Assembly (NCBI RefSeq): GCF_047250385.1
Contig: NZ_JBLBVM010000047.1
Span: forward strand, 75,206-139,205
From: Glaciecola sp047250385
Lineage (GTDB): Bacteria > Pseudomonadota > Gammaproteobacteria > Enterobacterales > Alteromonadaceae
DNA length: 64,000 nucleotides
Reading direction: 5' to 3'
Positions within the stretch are counted from its first letter, which is position 1. Every line of letters begins with the position of its first letter. A model generated the notes under the pieces. That model saw nothing but the letters and a program-made list of their open reading frames with translations. It was not told the DNA's origin and made no database searches. This document shows positions 8,723 through 17,679 of this stretch, piece by piece. The translations under genes were made by a program, and so were the position numbers.

Positions 8723-10734
8723 TTAGCTTGCTCCTTCAAGGAAATTTCTAACACTGCTGACTCCAAGCCTTTCAGTTGAATACTCACAAAAGCATCTGAG
8801 CGTTTTCTAGCTACTTGTAAGTTGTAAACAAAGCCATTTAACAAATCAGTTGCTTGATAGCTTCCTTCACTAAGTTGCCATTCTGAAAGCAAAGATATGG
8901 GGAGGTTTACAGTCAAATTGGCTTGTGTCTCGTCACTAAAATTACTGACCACAATAAGCGCTTTATCTTCATTCCATCTAACGAAAGAAAATTGCGACTC
9001 TGAATAAGAATTTGTCTCAGACATTTCTGCGTTTTTCACGTTAAATGAATGCAAACTTTGGTACTTTCCAAGCATGGTTGGGTGGTTTGCAGAAATTTGC
9101 ATTAAGCGTTCATAGAAAGCTCGCAATCGCTTTTCCGACTCTGTAGATTGCCCGCCGTCAAATTCACCATTATTCATAAAACGCTGATGAGCTGGCACAC
9201 CGGCATAGTCAAAAATAGTGGTACGGCTTGGATCGCCAAAACCTGTTTCCTCAGAACCATCCTCCCCCACGTCTTGAGCAAAATACAACATGCTTGGTGA
9301 CTTGCTGATCAAGGAAGATACCACCATCGCTGGCTTACCTTTCTCTGCCTTGCCTGCAAAGCCGGGGCTTGCGATCCGTTGTTCGTCATGATTCTCAAGG
9401 AAGTGCAGCATGTGAAGCTCAATATCGGCTAAACCTATTTGAATATCTTCTAGTGCTTGTGCAGGACCTTTACCTTGCATCAATAACTTCAACGAATCAT
9501 AAAACTCGACTTTGTCATACAAATAATCCATTTTGCCAAACTTCAAGTAGTCTCTATACAGATCTGGGTTATATACTTCAGCCAATAAAAAGGCGTTTGG
9601 ATTTTTGTTTTTGATGGATGAATTTAAGTATGACCAAAACTCTACTGGTACCATTTCGGCCATATCGTAACGAAAGCCATCGACCCCTTTATCAAGCCAA
9701 TAATGAACAATCTGCTCAAACTTAATCCACGAATCTGGTACAGATTTGTCCTGCCAAAATGCAGCATGTTCGCTAAGTGACTTGTTTGCGTACTCTTTCG
9801 GCAATCTATCAAAATCATAAGTACCGTCAGGCTTTACGCCATAATTCACTTTCACCGTTTCATACCAATCATGGAAACTTGGCTGAGCCGCACGCGCTCC
9901 ATTGCCAGTCCATTTAGCGGGTGTTTCATCAAATTTACCATCAGATAAAGGGTGTGCTTCACCGCCTAAAGGCTGATAAGCGTTTTCACTCTCTGGCACT
10001 TGAAAAGACTTTCCTACTACATAGTAAAAGTTATTGTCTCTCGCATACTCAAGTTCCGTGTTATCTGCTTCACCAAAATCTTTAACGCCCAAAGGTTTAC
10101 TTAAAGATTCATAATCTCGTGCAACATGGTTGGGCACGATATCTATAATGACTTTCAAACCTTGATCGTGTGTGCGTTTAATTAGTGCTTCAAACTCAGC
10201 TAAGCGATTCTCAGGATCATCAGCTAAGTCAGGATTAACGTTGTAATAGTCTTTTACAGCGTAAGGCGAGCCCGCGCGCCCTTTCACTACATCTGGATCA
10301 TCCATTGAGATACCATATTCGGTGTAATCTCTAATCACAGCATGGTGCGGCACTCCTGTATACCAAACATAGGAAGCACCAAGTGCTTTTATGCTTCTAA
10401 GCGCTGGAACATCAAAGTCACTAAATTTTCCAACACCATTTTCTTCTAAAGTACCCCACGCTTTGTTGGTCGAATTTTTGTTTCCATATAAACGTGTGAA
10501 AACTTGATATACCACAGGTTTACCTTCACCTTGTGCAGCATGAGGGTGTTTTTCAAGCGTTGTAAGATGAGAATTTCCCATAGGCTTCGCTCCACTGGTA
10601 TCCGAGGAATTCGATTGCTCCGACTGCGAACACGCACCGAGCGCGAAGATGGAACATGCTATCGCCAGCATGCTGAGTTTTATTCGCTTTTTTGCTGTAA
10701 TCTCGTTGCTTAAAACTGTTTTGAACATTGGCAT
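8719..10734 (-). CDS. GH13 alpha-amylase-family lipoprotein
   Basis: A 671-residue glycoside hydrolase family 13 enzyme acting on alpha-1,4-glucans. The start at 10734 (MPMFK) is chosen because AGGAG lies 7 bases upstream; the longer frame to 10827 would add an implausible leader. A lipoprotein signal ends in LGAC, so it is probably membrane-anchored. GH13 regions are present: IDIVPNHV (I), GFRYD with nucleophile Asp357 (II), LAEVY with Glu386 (III), and ENHDEQ with Asp450 (IV). It is followed by the coupled GH31 gene and preceded by the sxtIJK-like cassette, whose last stop codon touches this gene's ribosome binding site. Exact specificity (amylase, glucosidase or cyclomaltodextrinase) is not resolved. 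Confidence 0.9.
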   Translation of the reverse strand: MPMFKTVLSNEITAKKRIKLSMLAIACSIFALGACSQSEQSNSSDTSGAKPMGNSHLTTLEKHPHAAQGEGKPVVYQVFTRLYGNKNSTNKAWGTLEENGVGKFSDFDVPALRSIKALGASYVWYTGVPHHAVIRDYTEYGISMDDPDVVKGRAGSPYAVKDYYNVNPDLADDPENRLAEFEALIKRTHDQGLKVIIDIVPNHVARDYESLSKPLGVKDFGEADNTELEYARDNNFYYVVGKSFQVPESENAYQPLGGEAHPLSDGKFDETPAKWTGNGARAAQPSFHDWYETVKVNYGVKPDGTYDFDRLPKEYANKSLSEHAAFWQDKSVPDSWIKFEQIVHYWLDKGVDGFRYDMAEMVPVEFWSYLNSSIKNKNPNAFLLAEVYNPDLYRDYLKFGKMDYLYDKVEFYDSLKLLMQGKGPAQALEDIQIGLADIELHMLHFLENHDEQRIASPGFAGKAEKGKPAMVVSSLISKSPSMLYFAQDVGEDGSEETGFGDPSRTTIFDYAGVPAHQRFMNNGEFDGGQSTESEKRLRAFYERLMQISANHPTMLGKYQSLHSFNVKNAEMSETNSYSESQFSFVRWNEDKALIVVSNFSDETQANLTVNLPISLLSEWQLSEGSYQATDLLNGFVYNLQVARKRSDAFVSIQLKGLESAVLEISLKEQAK

Positions 10735-10744
10735 TCCCGTGCTC

Positions 10745-10897
10745 CTAGAATAATGTATAAATAAATGTGGCAAGTGAAGATTGTTGCGTCGCCACGACAA
10801 GGCCGCCCAACAAAGCAAGGATAACAATGATAGGTAATAGCCATAGCTTTTTGCGAACTCTTAAAAAAGCCCACAAATCCTGTAAAAACTCACTCAT
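10745..10897 (-). CDS. Small membrane protein, DUF5989/SxtK-like (50 aa)
   Basis: A short gene of 50 codons, easily missed. It encodes MSEFLQDLWAFLRVRKKLW, a strongly hydrophobic segment (LLPIIVILALLGGLVV, residues 20-35), then TLF at the end. Size, the charged pre-membrane stretch and position match the DUF5989 proteins that accompany carbamoyltransferase and SxtJ genes (SxtK in saxitoxin clusters). GAGGAG precedes the ATG inside the end of the SxtJ-like gene. The ATG is one base after that gene's stop codon. Its TAG at 10745-10747 abuts the amylase ribosome binding site. It is predicted to have one membrane span. Function is unknown in the whole family. Confidence 0.85.
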   Translation of the reverse strand: MSEFLQDLWAFLRVRKKLWLLPIIVILALLGGLVVATQQSSLATFIYTLF

Positions 10898-10898
10898 A

Positions 10899-11342
10899 TT
10901 AAAAAGGCTCCTCTAAGCGTTTCTTATCTTTTCTATCGTCGTTATGGTCTTGTATGACCCAAGTACTACTCTCTTTCAGTTGTTTTTTATATTGCAGTTT
11001 TCCTAGTAGTTTCATTACCAGCCCTATAGGAGTAATAACAATATAGAAAACCAAAGCTAGAATAATGCGTGTATTCAACCAACCCAATATTGAAGCGATG
11101 ATCATCCATAGATAATACGGATTATAAATACCTCTAGGATATACAAAGTACAGTACCATCAAAGTGCTCGAAATCACGAGAGGCCAATACGGCATTGGTT
11201 TATTGAATATCCAAGGCAGCACCAACATAAATACAAGCGGAAGGAAGATTGCCATACTAATAGCAAATGAGCGCATCGCTTTTGTATCGTGGCTGCTTGC
11301 TGTAGGTAACATCAATTTTCGTATGCTATTGAGCATCAACAT
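10899..11342 (-). CDS. SxtJ-like integral membrane protein
   Basis: A 147-residue protein with about four hydrophobic segments (roughly residues 25-45, 50-68, 76-90 and 92-112) and a charged C-terminal tail (DDRKDKKRLEEPF). Position directly after a NodU/CmcH-type carbamoyltransferase and before a DUF5989-type small protein, together with length and topology, match the SxtJ family. The biochemical role of SxtJ is not established. Its ATG overlaps the carbamoyltransferase stop (TAATG), so translation is probably coupled. It likely forms an inner-membrane partner of the carbamoyltransferase; that is inference. Confidence 0.8.
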   Translation of the reverse strand: MLMLNSIRKLMLPTASSHDTKAMRSFAISMAIFLPLVFMLVLPWIFNKPMPYWPLVISSTLMVLYFVYPRGIYNPYYLWMIIASILGWLNTRIILALVFYIVITPIGLVMKLLGKLQYKKQLKESSTWVIQDHNDDRKDKKRLEEPF

Positions 11343-13237
11343 TAATCCTTCTCAAATGTAATAGATTTTGCCAAAGCGATTTGTTCTTCAGGTTGTTCAG
11401 CTTTCAAAAGAACCACGTTCTGCATGACCAACACATCCATATCAGTTGCGAGAAAACACCGAATTGCGTCTTTTGGGCTACATACAGGCGGCTCACCGCG
11501 AACGTTAAATGAAGTGTTGATGACCATTCCCACTCCCGTTAATGCTTTGAATTCGCTTATCAGGCGATGAAATTTAGGATTACTTTCTTTATGCACTGTT
11601 TGCACACGTGCTGAATTATCGACATGAGTAATAGCGGGCACTGAGCTTCTAAGTTGTAATAACTTTTCCAAACCTGATGCCTGATTGTCTTTCAAATCCA
11701 AACAATGCTCTGCTTTGACATCCGCAACAAGCAACATATAAGGGCTATCGACATCTATATCAAACCAACTAGTTGCATCTTCACTCAGAACTGCTGGCGC
11801 GAAGGGTCTAAAGGATTCACGCTGCTTAATTTTCAAATTCATTTGGGATTGCATTTGCGTATTCCTAGCGTCCCCAATTATTGAGCGGTTACCCAAAGCT
11901 CTTGGTCCAAACTCCATAGCATCTTGAAACCAGCCCACGACTTTACCATCGTTAATAAAAGCCGCTACTTGAGAAAAAAGACTTTCATCGTCTAAGACTG
12001 AAAAAGGTAAGGATTGAGAATGGCATGCTGCTTGAACTTCATCACTCGAATACTGACAACCAAGATAAGCACCTTTCATAAAATCTATTTTGTTTGTTCC
12101 CAGTGCTTGTTTCGGATGCTGATAATATTTATGCCAGACTTGTAAAGCAGCACCTATGGCACTGCCGGCATCGCCAGCGGCGGGTTGTATCCAAATATTT
12201 TTAAAAGGTCCTTCTCGGCTCAGTCGACCATTTGCAACACAGTTTAACGCCACTCCGCCAGCCAAACATAAGTTATCACAAGCTGTTTTCTGGTGAATAT
12301 GAGCCGCTATCTTTAATACAATCTCTTCTGTGACAACCTGAATAGAACGGGCGAGATCCATTTGCTTTTGTGTTGTCTCGCTATCGTAAGGATGAGGTTT
12401 GCCATCAAAGAGTGCGTGAAATTTTGCATTAGTCATTGTTTGACCAGCTGCATAATCAAAGTAATTTATATCCAGTGAAAAGCTACCATCCTCGCGAATA
12501 TTCACTAATTTTTGCGTGATCAGGTCTACATACTTTGCTTCACCATAAGGAGCGAGACCCATCAATTTGTATTCACCACTGTTTACCTTAAACCCACAAT
12601 ATTGGGTAAATGCGGAATACAATAAACCAAGGGAGTGCGGAAAGTGAATTTCAAACAATGGCGTGAGTTCACCCGATTTCCCTCTCCACGCAGACGATGT
12701 AGCCCACTCGCCTACACCATCAAGACACAGTACAGCTGCATCATCGAACGGACTTGGGAAGTAGGCTGCGGCCGCGTGCGATTCATGATGCTCACAAAAA
12801 AGAAGTTGAGGCACTTTAGGCTTTTTCTCTAGATTAAGTTCATGAGCATACGATGTGCCATTTATTAGTGCTCGTTGCTGGTGAATGAGCGTCCGTAATT
12901 CTTTGCGTAGCACTGATTTTAAATAAAGCTTTTCCTTCAACCAAATTGGCATGGCACGCAAAAACGAAAGAAAACCACGAGGTGCTGTCGCTAGATAGGT
13001 TTCAAGAAGGCGTTCGAACTTTAGCAAGGGCTTATCATAAAATACGACTGCGTCTATCTCTTGTAAATTCGTGTTTGAACTTTTAAGGCAATATTGAATG
13101 GCTTGTGTGGGAAAGTTAGGATCATGTTTTATTCGACTAAAGCGCTCTTCTTGAGCGGCACATTGAATATCACCGTCGACGATTAATGCCGCGGCGCTAT
13201 CATGATAGAAAGCTGATATCCCTAAAATTTTCGTCAT
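11342..13237 (-). CDS. NodU/CmcH/SxtI-family O-carbamoyltransferase
   Basis: A 631-residue cytoplasmic enzyme of the family that transfers a carbamoyl group from carbamoyl phosphate through a carbamoyl-adenylate to a hydroxyl group. The N-terminal fold starts MTKILGISAFYHDSAAAL. The metal-binding cluster HHESHAAAAYF is at residues 150-160. The ATP-binding segments CLDGVGEWAT (171-180) and AGDAGSAIGAAL follow. The C-terminal domain carries FGPRALGNRS (about residue 460) and INTSFNVRGEPPVCSP. It opens an operon with sxtJ-like, sxtK-like, amylase and GH31 genes. The palindrome at 13329 lies about 90 bases upstream. The acceptor is unknown; a glycan or small molecule is possible. Confidence 0.93.
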   Translation of the reverse strand: MTKILGISAFYHDSAAALIVDGDIQCAAQEERFSRIKHDPNFPTQAIQYCLKSSNTNLQEIDAVVFYDKPLLKFERLLETYLATAPRGFLSFLRAMPIWLKEKLYLKSVLRKELRTLIHQQRALINGTSYAHELNLEKKPKVPQLLFCEHHESHAAAAYFPSPFDDAAVLCLDGVGEWATSSAWRGKSGELTPLFEIHFPHSLGLLYSAFTQYCGFKVNSGEYKLMGLAPYGEAKYVDLITQKLVNIREDGSFSLDINYFDYAAGQTMTNAKFHALFDGKPHPYDSETTQKQMDLARSIQVVTEEIVLKIAAHIHQKTACDNLCLAGGVALNCVANGRLSREGPFKNIWIQPAAGDAGSAIGAALQVWHKYYQHPKQALGTNKIDFMKGAYLGCQYSSDEVQAACHSQSLPFSVLDDESLFSQVAAFINDGKVVGWFQDAMEFGPRALGNRSIIGDARNTQMQSQMNLKIKQRESFRPFAPAVLSEDATSWFDIDVDSPYMLLVADVKAEHCLDLKDNQASGLEKLLQLRSSVPAITHVDNSARVQTVHKESNPKFHRLISEFKALTGVGMVINTSFNVRGEPPVCSPKDAIRCFLATDMDVLVMQNVVLLKAEQPEEQIALAKSITFEKD

Positions 13238-13328
13238 TGCCTAACAACTTTTAATAAACCAAATAGTAGTTTACTGATATTTTTAACTTGAACTAGTCTA
13301 AAACAGTCAATTTGCCGGTTTTTCGCAT

Positions 13329-13342
13329 AGCATACGTATGCA
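13329..13342. promoter_or_regulatory. Candidate LacI-family operator, copy 2
   Basis: AGCATACGTATGCA, with GCATACGTATGC a perfect 12-base palindrome. It shares 12 of 14 positions with the copies at 4487 and 26572. It lies between the divergent carbamoyltransferase operon and the SGNH gene pair, so it could control both. Confidence 0.7.
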
Positions 13343-13436
13343 ACAAGCTATTAACATGATTTTTACTCAGTTTTTAGGATAAACTAATCATCTAAAAAGT
13401 GGTTTATAGTATCAGTGCATGGGTGATTAAGGGAAT

Positions 13437-15365
13437 ATGTCGACAAATAAGCATAAAAGTCAGCAACAGAACATTGCAGCAAAACAAAACACTCTTAAAC
13501 AAAGTAGACCTATCTTTTACCTCATTGCTATCGCACTTCCATTTGTATTATTACTCTTGTTGGAAGGCATTCTCCGACTAAGCAATTTTGGTCATCATTA
13601 TCCCTTGTTTATCGAATCCAGTTACAGCGAGGGTTATTTACAGCCAAATCCTGAGGTTGTGAAACGCTTCTTTCACAAAGCTGAATTTGCTCCTCCTGTC
13701 GGGCCTGATACCTATTTGTTTAAACGCGAGAAAGCTGCCGACAGTATTCGTATTGTTTTCATGGGCGGTTCAACCGCTGCGGGCTTCCCTTATGGGCGAT
13801 TTGGATCGCCAGCAGGCATGTTAAATCAAAGACTAAAAGCACAATTTCCAAATAGGAACATCGAAATTATTTCAGTAGCGATGGCTAGCATCAATAGCTA
13901 TGCGCTCCTAGATTTCGTGGATGAAGTGATAGCCATCAAGCCCGATGCTGTTCTTATCTATGCTGGTCACAATGAGTATTTAGGTATCATGGGCGTTGGC
14001 TCTGTATATGCTTCGAATGGCAGTCATGCCGCAAATTTATTGTTTTTGAAATTAAAAGATCTACGCTTGTTCCAGTTAATTCAAACGCTCTATTATGCGT
14101 TGTTTGACGATGCCTTATCGGACAACTCTATTGGTGCGAATAGCAGCGATAGCTCCCGCACAGTAATGGCCTCCGTCGCCAAAGAAAAGGCGATACCTTT
14201 TGATTCAACTTTATTTAATCAAGGTGTTCAGCAGTTTGAGCAAAACATGCAAGCCATCTCCTCTTCATTCAACAAGGCTAAGATCCCGCTTTTCCTATCA
14301 AGCATTGCATCGAACGAAAAAGACTTAAGTCCCTTCTCATCATTCAACTCGCCTGAACTTGATAAGCTTTTGGATACTGAAAAACCACGTTCTCAACGAA
14401 GGATCATTCAACAAGGCCAGGCCTTACTCGCTAAAGAAACGCACTCAGCCGATTTAGCCTATAAAGTAGCACAGGCGATGTTAGCTGAAGGCGATGATAA
14501 AGCTGTAGACTATTTCCAGTTGGCAAGAGACTACGATCTACTGCGCTTCAGAGCCCCAAGTTTGTTCAATACTATTATTGAAAAAGTTGTAACGCAAAAC
14601 CCCGATGCAGTGCTGGTGAACAGTGAACAATTTATTCGAGAAGACTCAAGTGACGCACTGATTGGCTCAGCTCATATGCTAGAGCATCTTCACCCAAATC
14701 CTCGAGGTTATTTTTTAATTGCAGAGGCTTTTTATCAAGCTATTCTGAATAACAATGAAAAACTCAATCTGAGCGACAACAAGCTAAACAGTGGATTAAT
14801 AAATAAGGTATCAATAGGCCGAGATCAAGCTTGGCGTAATATTCCACTATCCAAAGTGGACGAATTAGTAGCTGATTACAAAATTGAAACACTGATGTCA
14901 GACTACCCATTTAGAAGCAGTAAAAAAGCGGTACCAGCACCAAAGAATAATACTGCGCTGGAATCGTTAGCGAAAAGAAGAATTGAGGGTGAACCCTGGC
15001 TAACAGGCCAACCTGAACTCTTAGTATTACTACAAAACCAAAATAATATAGCAGAAGCTGCCTTGGCCGCGGCCTTGTTATTTGATGCCTTACCAAATGA
15101 AATTGAAGCTGCACGTGTTGCGAGCCTGCTTTATCTAAAAACGAATGAATTAGGGCTTGCTGAATACTATGCTAGGCGCACCTTAGCGATAAGTAAGCTC
15201 AATAATAAACAAATGCAAAATATTGATTCAAACTACTACCTGACTTTGGCTGAAATTATTTTTAAATCCGGCAATACGAATGAAGCTATCGCGATACTAG
15301 ATGAATTATTAAGTATGCAACCAAACAACCAGCGCGCACGTGCTATAAAACAACAAATACAATAG
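13437..15365 (+). CDS. Membrane-anchored SGNH/GDSL-type hydrolase with C-terminal TPR-like region (paralogue 1)
   Basis: A 642-residue protein. An N-terminal membrane anchor (FYLIAIALPFVLLLLLEGIL, residues 27-46) places the rest in the periplasm. The SGNH core has block I GGSTAAGFPYG (Ser112), an NEYLG-containing block III (YAGHNEYLG), and block V LEHLHPNPRGY. The acidic residue before the catalytic histidine is Glu rather than the usual Asp. Helical repeats resembling TPR fill the last ~120 residues. The family includes esterases and acetyltransferases acting on polysaccharides (for example AlgX/AlgJ relatives). It is followed after 8 bases by a paralogue and is divergent from the carbamoyltransferase operon. 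Substrate unknown. Confidence 0.8.
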   Translation: MSTNKHKSQQQNIAAKQNTLKQSRPIFYLIAIALPFVLLLLLEGILRLSNFGHHYPLFIESSYSEGYLQPNPEVVKRFFHKAEFAPPVGPDTYLFKREKAADSIRIVFMGGSTAAGFPYGRFGSPAGMLNQRLKAQFPNRNIEIISVAMASINSYALLDFVDEVIAIKPDAVLIYAGHNEYLGIMGVGSVYASNGSHAANLLFLKLKDLRLFQLIQTLYYALFDDALSDNSIGANSSDSSRTVMASVAKEKAIPFDSTLFNQGVQQFEQNMQAISSSFNKAKIPLFLSSIASNEKDLSPFSSFNSPELDKLLDTEKPRSQRRIIQQGQALLAKETHSADLAYKVAQAMLAEGDDKAVDYFQLARDYDLLRFRAPSLFNTIIEKVVTQNPDAVLVNSEQFIREDSSDALIGSAHMLEHLHPNPRGYFLIAEAFYQAILNNNEKLNLSDNKLNSGLINKVSIGRDQAWRNIPLSKVDELVADYKIETLMSDYPFRSSKKAVPAPKNNTALESLAKRRIEGEPWLTGQPELLVLLQNQNNIAEAALAAALLFDALPNEIEAARVASLLYLKTNELGLAEYYARRTLAISKLNNKQMQNIDSNYYLTLAEIIFKSGNTNEAIAILDELLSMQPNNQRARAIKQQIQ

Positions 15366-15373
15366 AACAGAGA

Positions 15374-17215
15374 ATGATGAAAACAGTCAAAAATAAAGCA
15401 GTAAAAAAGAACGCTGCAAAAAAGCAAACATTGCTTTTTTATACTATCGCATTGCTCATCCCCTTCGCATTTTTTGTGCTTTTGGAACTAGGCCTTCGTC
15501 TCGTGGGGTTTGGTCAACATGTGCCTTTATTCATCGACAACCCTGCTCATCCGAGTTATCAGTTACCTAGACCTGATGTGATGTCTCGCTATTTTCCCGC
15601 GAACGCGCCGCAACCATCGGTAACGATGGAAGCAAACTTTATTCTTAAAGAAAAACCCAAAAATGGATACCGAGTCATTGTGCAAGGTGGCAGCACAGCA
15701 GCAGGTTTTCCATATGGTTTAGGTGCCAGTATTGCAGGCACATTAGATCAACGCTTAAAACCCAGTTTACCTGGCAAACATGTAGAAGTACTCAACACTG
15801 CGATGTCAGCTGTAAATAGCTATACGCTTCTCGATTTGGCCGACGAAATCATTCAACAAAAACCCGATGCCGTATTGATTTATGCTGGTCATAACGAATA
15901 TTTAGGGATATTGGGTGTAGGCTCAAACTACACTGCCATGGGAGCAGGAACCAGTACTCGATGGTTTTTAAAGCTGAAGGACTTTAGGGTCTTCCAACTA
16001 ATTCAAGATCTCTACTTTGGGCTATCGCAATCTAACGAAACAGCTTCACGTGCAGATTCAACTACTGATGCAAGTATAGAATCAAAAGGACAACAGTCTC
16101 GTACATTTATGGCTAAGGTAGCAAAAAATAAAGCGATACCTAAAGACTCCAGTGTTTATAAGCAAGGTCTTGAGCAGTTTGAAAATAACATGTCCACCCT
16201 ACTAGAAAAGTATCAACATGCCGGTATTCAGGTTTTTATTTCTACTATTGCGAGCAACTACTCCGGTCACCCGCCGTTTTCAAGTTTGCCATTAGAAGAC
16301 AACTTTAAAACAATCGCTGATGAGATTTTTAATAACAAACAACAATTAAACGAAACGCAGCGGATCAGTAATTTAAAGAAAGCATCAAGCCAATTAATGA
16401 GCTCTAGCTCTGCAGATTTACATTTTAAATTAGCTAGGCTTGCCTTGAATCTAAATGACTTAAAGTTAGCAAAGCTGCACTTCGGGTTAGCACTCGAGCA
16501 TGACCAATTGCGCTTCAGAGCACCATCCGCGATTAATGACATCATTCGTGAGCTTGCCCGTCAGTATGATGCAGCCCTTGTAGATGCTGAGAAAGAGCTA
16601 GCCATTCGCAGTCCCAATGGCATTATTGGTCGCACGATGATGTTGGAGCATTTACATCCTAACCTACAGGGTTACTTCGTGATTTCTAATGCCTTTTACA
16701 ATGCCATTGCTAAGAACGCTTTAGATAAGAGCTTTGAGCTAAAACCCTTCTTAAATGTCAGCATAGAGAGAGCGTGGGAAGAACGGTTAATACTGCCACA
16801 AGAGGAGTACTATGGATTTGCGACCATTTTAAATCTCACCTCGGACTACCCGTTTACCGATAATCCACGCAAACCAACCTTGCCAAAACCAAGCGATTGG
16901 CAGCAACAAGCAGGCTTAGATTTTTTCCTCAAAAAAGTGGATTGGTTGAACATGATGGAAGCGAGTCTGAATCGTTATAAGAGCCAGGGCAATCAAGTAA
17001 TGATGGCAAAAACGATTCAAATTCTTGCAGATGCCCTTCCACATAATGGCCTGTACAACTTACAAATTGCAGAAATTAAATACAAGAAGAAACGCCTAAA
17101 CGAATCCTTATATTACTACCGAAGAGCGAAGTTAGCTGGGGCAATTGGCGATGCGATAGATAATAATATAAGCGTGTTAGAAAATACCTTAAATAAGCAG
17201 AGCACCAAGCCTTAA
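15374..17215 (+). CDS. Membrane-anchored SGNH/GDSL-type hydrolase with C-terminal TPR-like region (paralogue 2)
   Basis: A 613-residue paralogue of the preceding gene, sharing the anchor (FYTIALLIPFAFFVLLELGL, residues 22-41), block I GGSTAAGFPYG (Ser107), GHNEYLGILGVGS and MLEHLHPNLQGY. The two have clearly diverged (different lengths, divergent middle), so this is an old tandem duplication rather than a recent one. ATGATG at 15374 offers two adjacent starts. It is probably co-transcribed with paralogue 1 and likely periplasmic. Both keep the catalytic serine and histidine, so both may be active, perhaps on different substrates. Function unknown. Confidence 0.8.
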   Translation: MMKTVKNKAVKKNAAKKQTLLFYTIALLIPFAFFVLLELGLRLVGFGQHVPLFIDNPAHPSYQLPRPDVMSRYFPANAPQPSVTMEANFILKEKPKNGYRVIVQGGSTAAGFPYGLGASIAGTLDQRLKPSLPGKHVEVLNTAMSAVNSYTLLDLADEIIQQKPDAVLIYAGHNEYLGILGVGSNYTAMGAGTSTRWFLKLKDFRVFQLIQDLYFGLSQSNETASRADSTTDASIESKGQQSRTFMAKVAKNKAIPKDSSVYKQGLEQFENNMSTLLEKYQHAGIQVFISTIASNYSGHPPFSSLPLEDNFKTIADEIFNNKQQLNETQRISNLKKASSQLMSSSSADLHFKLARLALNLNDLKLAKLHFGLALEHDQLRFRAPSAINDIIRELARQYDAALVDAEKELAIRSPNGIIGRTMMLEHLHPNLQGYFVISNAFYNAIAKNALDKSFELKPFLNVSIERAWEERLILPQEEYYGFATILNLTSDYPFTDNPRKPTLPKPSDWQQQAGLDFFLKKVDWLNMMEASLNRYKSQGNQVMMAKTIQILADALPHNGLYNLQIAEIKYKKKRLNESLYYYRRAKLAGAIGDAIDNNISVLENTLNKQSTKP

Positions 17216-17240
17216 TTCAAAGCTCACAAAGCGCTCTTCG

Positions 17241-17252
17241 CACTGTACAGTG
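17241..17252. promoter_or_regulatory. Perfect palindrome upstream of the DUF1428 gene
   Basis: CACTGTACAGTG is a perfect 12-base palindrome 57 bases before the DUF1428 start. It could be an operator of a regulator not encoded here. Only the symmetry supports this. Confidence 0.3.
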
Positions 17253-17308
17253 TTGAGCTGTATTCGCTATGACAATTCAGCTTGGTATTAATAACTAAAG
17301 GATCTTAT

Positions 17309-17665
17309 ATGGCAAATTACATAGATGGTTTCACCCTACCAATTCAGCGCAGTCATATAAATGAATACCAAACTCTCGCTGAAAAAGTTGCCAACATATG
17401 GAAAGAACATGGTGCAATCGACTATAAAGAATATGTAGGAGACGACCTTTCATTTCAGGGGCTTCGTTCGTTTACAGATCTTGTTGAGGCTAATGAGGAT
17501 GACTTTGTCGTATTTGGTTGGGTAACGTTTGAATCACGTGAGGCTCGAGATCTAGCTAACGCCAAGGTTGCCGCTGATCCAAGAATGGAAGAGCTAGTAG
17601 CTAAATCCAATTCAGGGTTCGACGCAGCTAAGATGGTTTACGGTGGGTTTAAGAGTTTAGTATAA
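17309..17665 (+). CDS. DUF1428 family protein
   Basis: A 118-residue protein starting MANYIDGFTLPIQRSHINEY, which matches the start of DUF1428 (dimeric ferredoxin-like alpha/beta barrel) proteins. The start at 17309 is supported by AAAGGA 9 bases upstream; the frame is open to 17282 without a better signal. The C-terminus MVYGGFKSLV is also typical. No biochemical role is established for the family. It seems to be a single gene. Confidence 0.85.
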   Translation: MANYIDGFTLPIQRSHINEYQTLAEKVANIWKEHGAIDYKEYVGDDLSFQGLRSFTDLVEANEDDFVVFGWVTFESREARDLANAKVAADPRMEELVAKSNSGFDAAKMVYGGFKSLV

Positions 17666-17679
17666 AATGTGTTGTTACC

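Noticed and set aside
10735..10827. Longer N-terminus for the GH13 amylase starting at 10827
   Set aside because: It would overlap the 50-residue gene, lacks a ribosome binding site and would bury the lipoprotein signal 31 residues inside.
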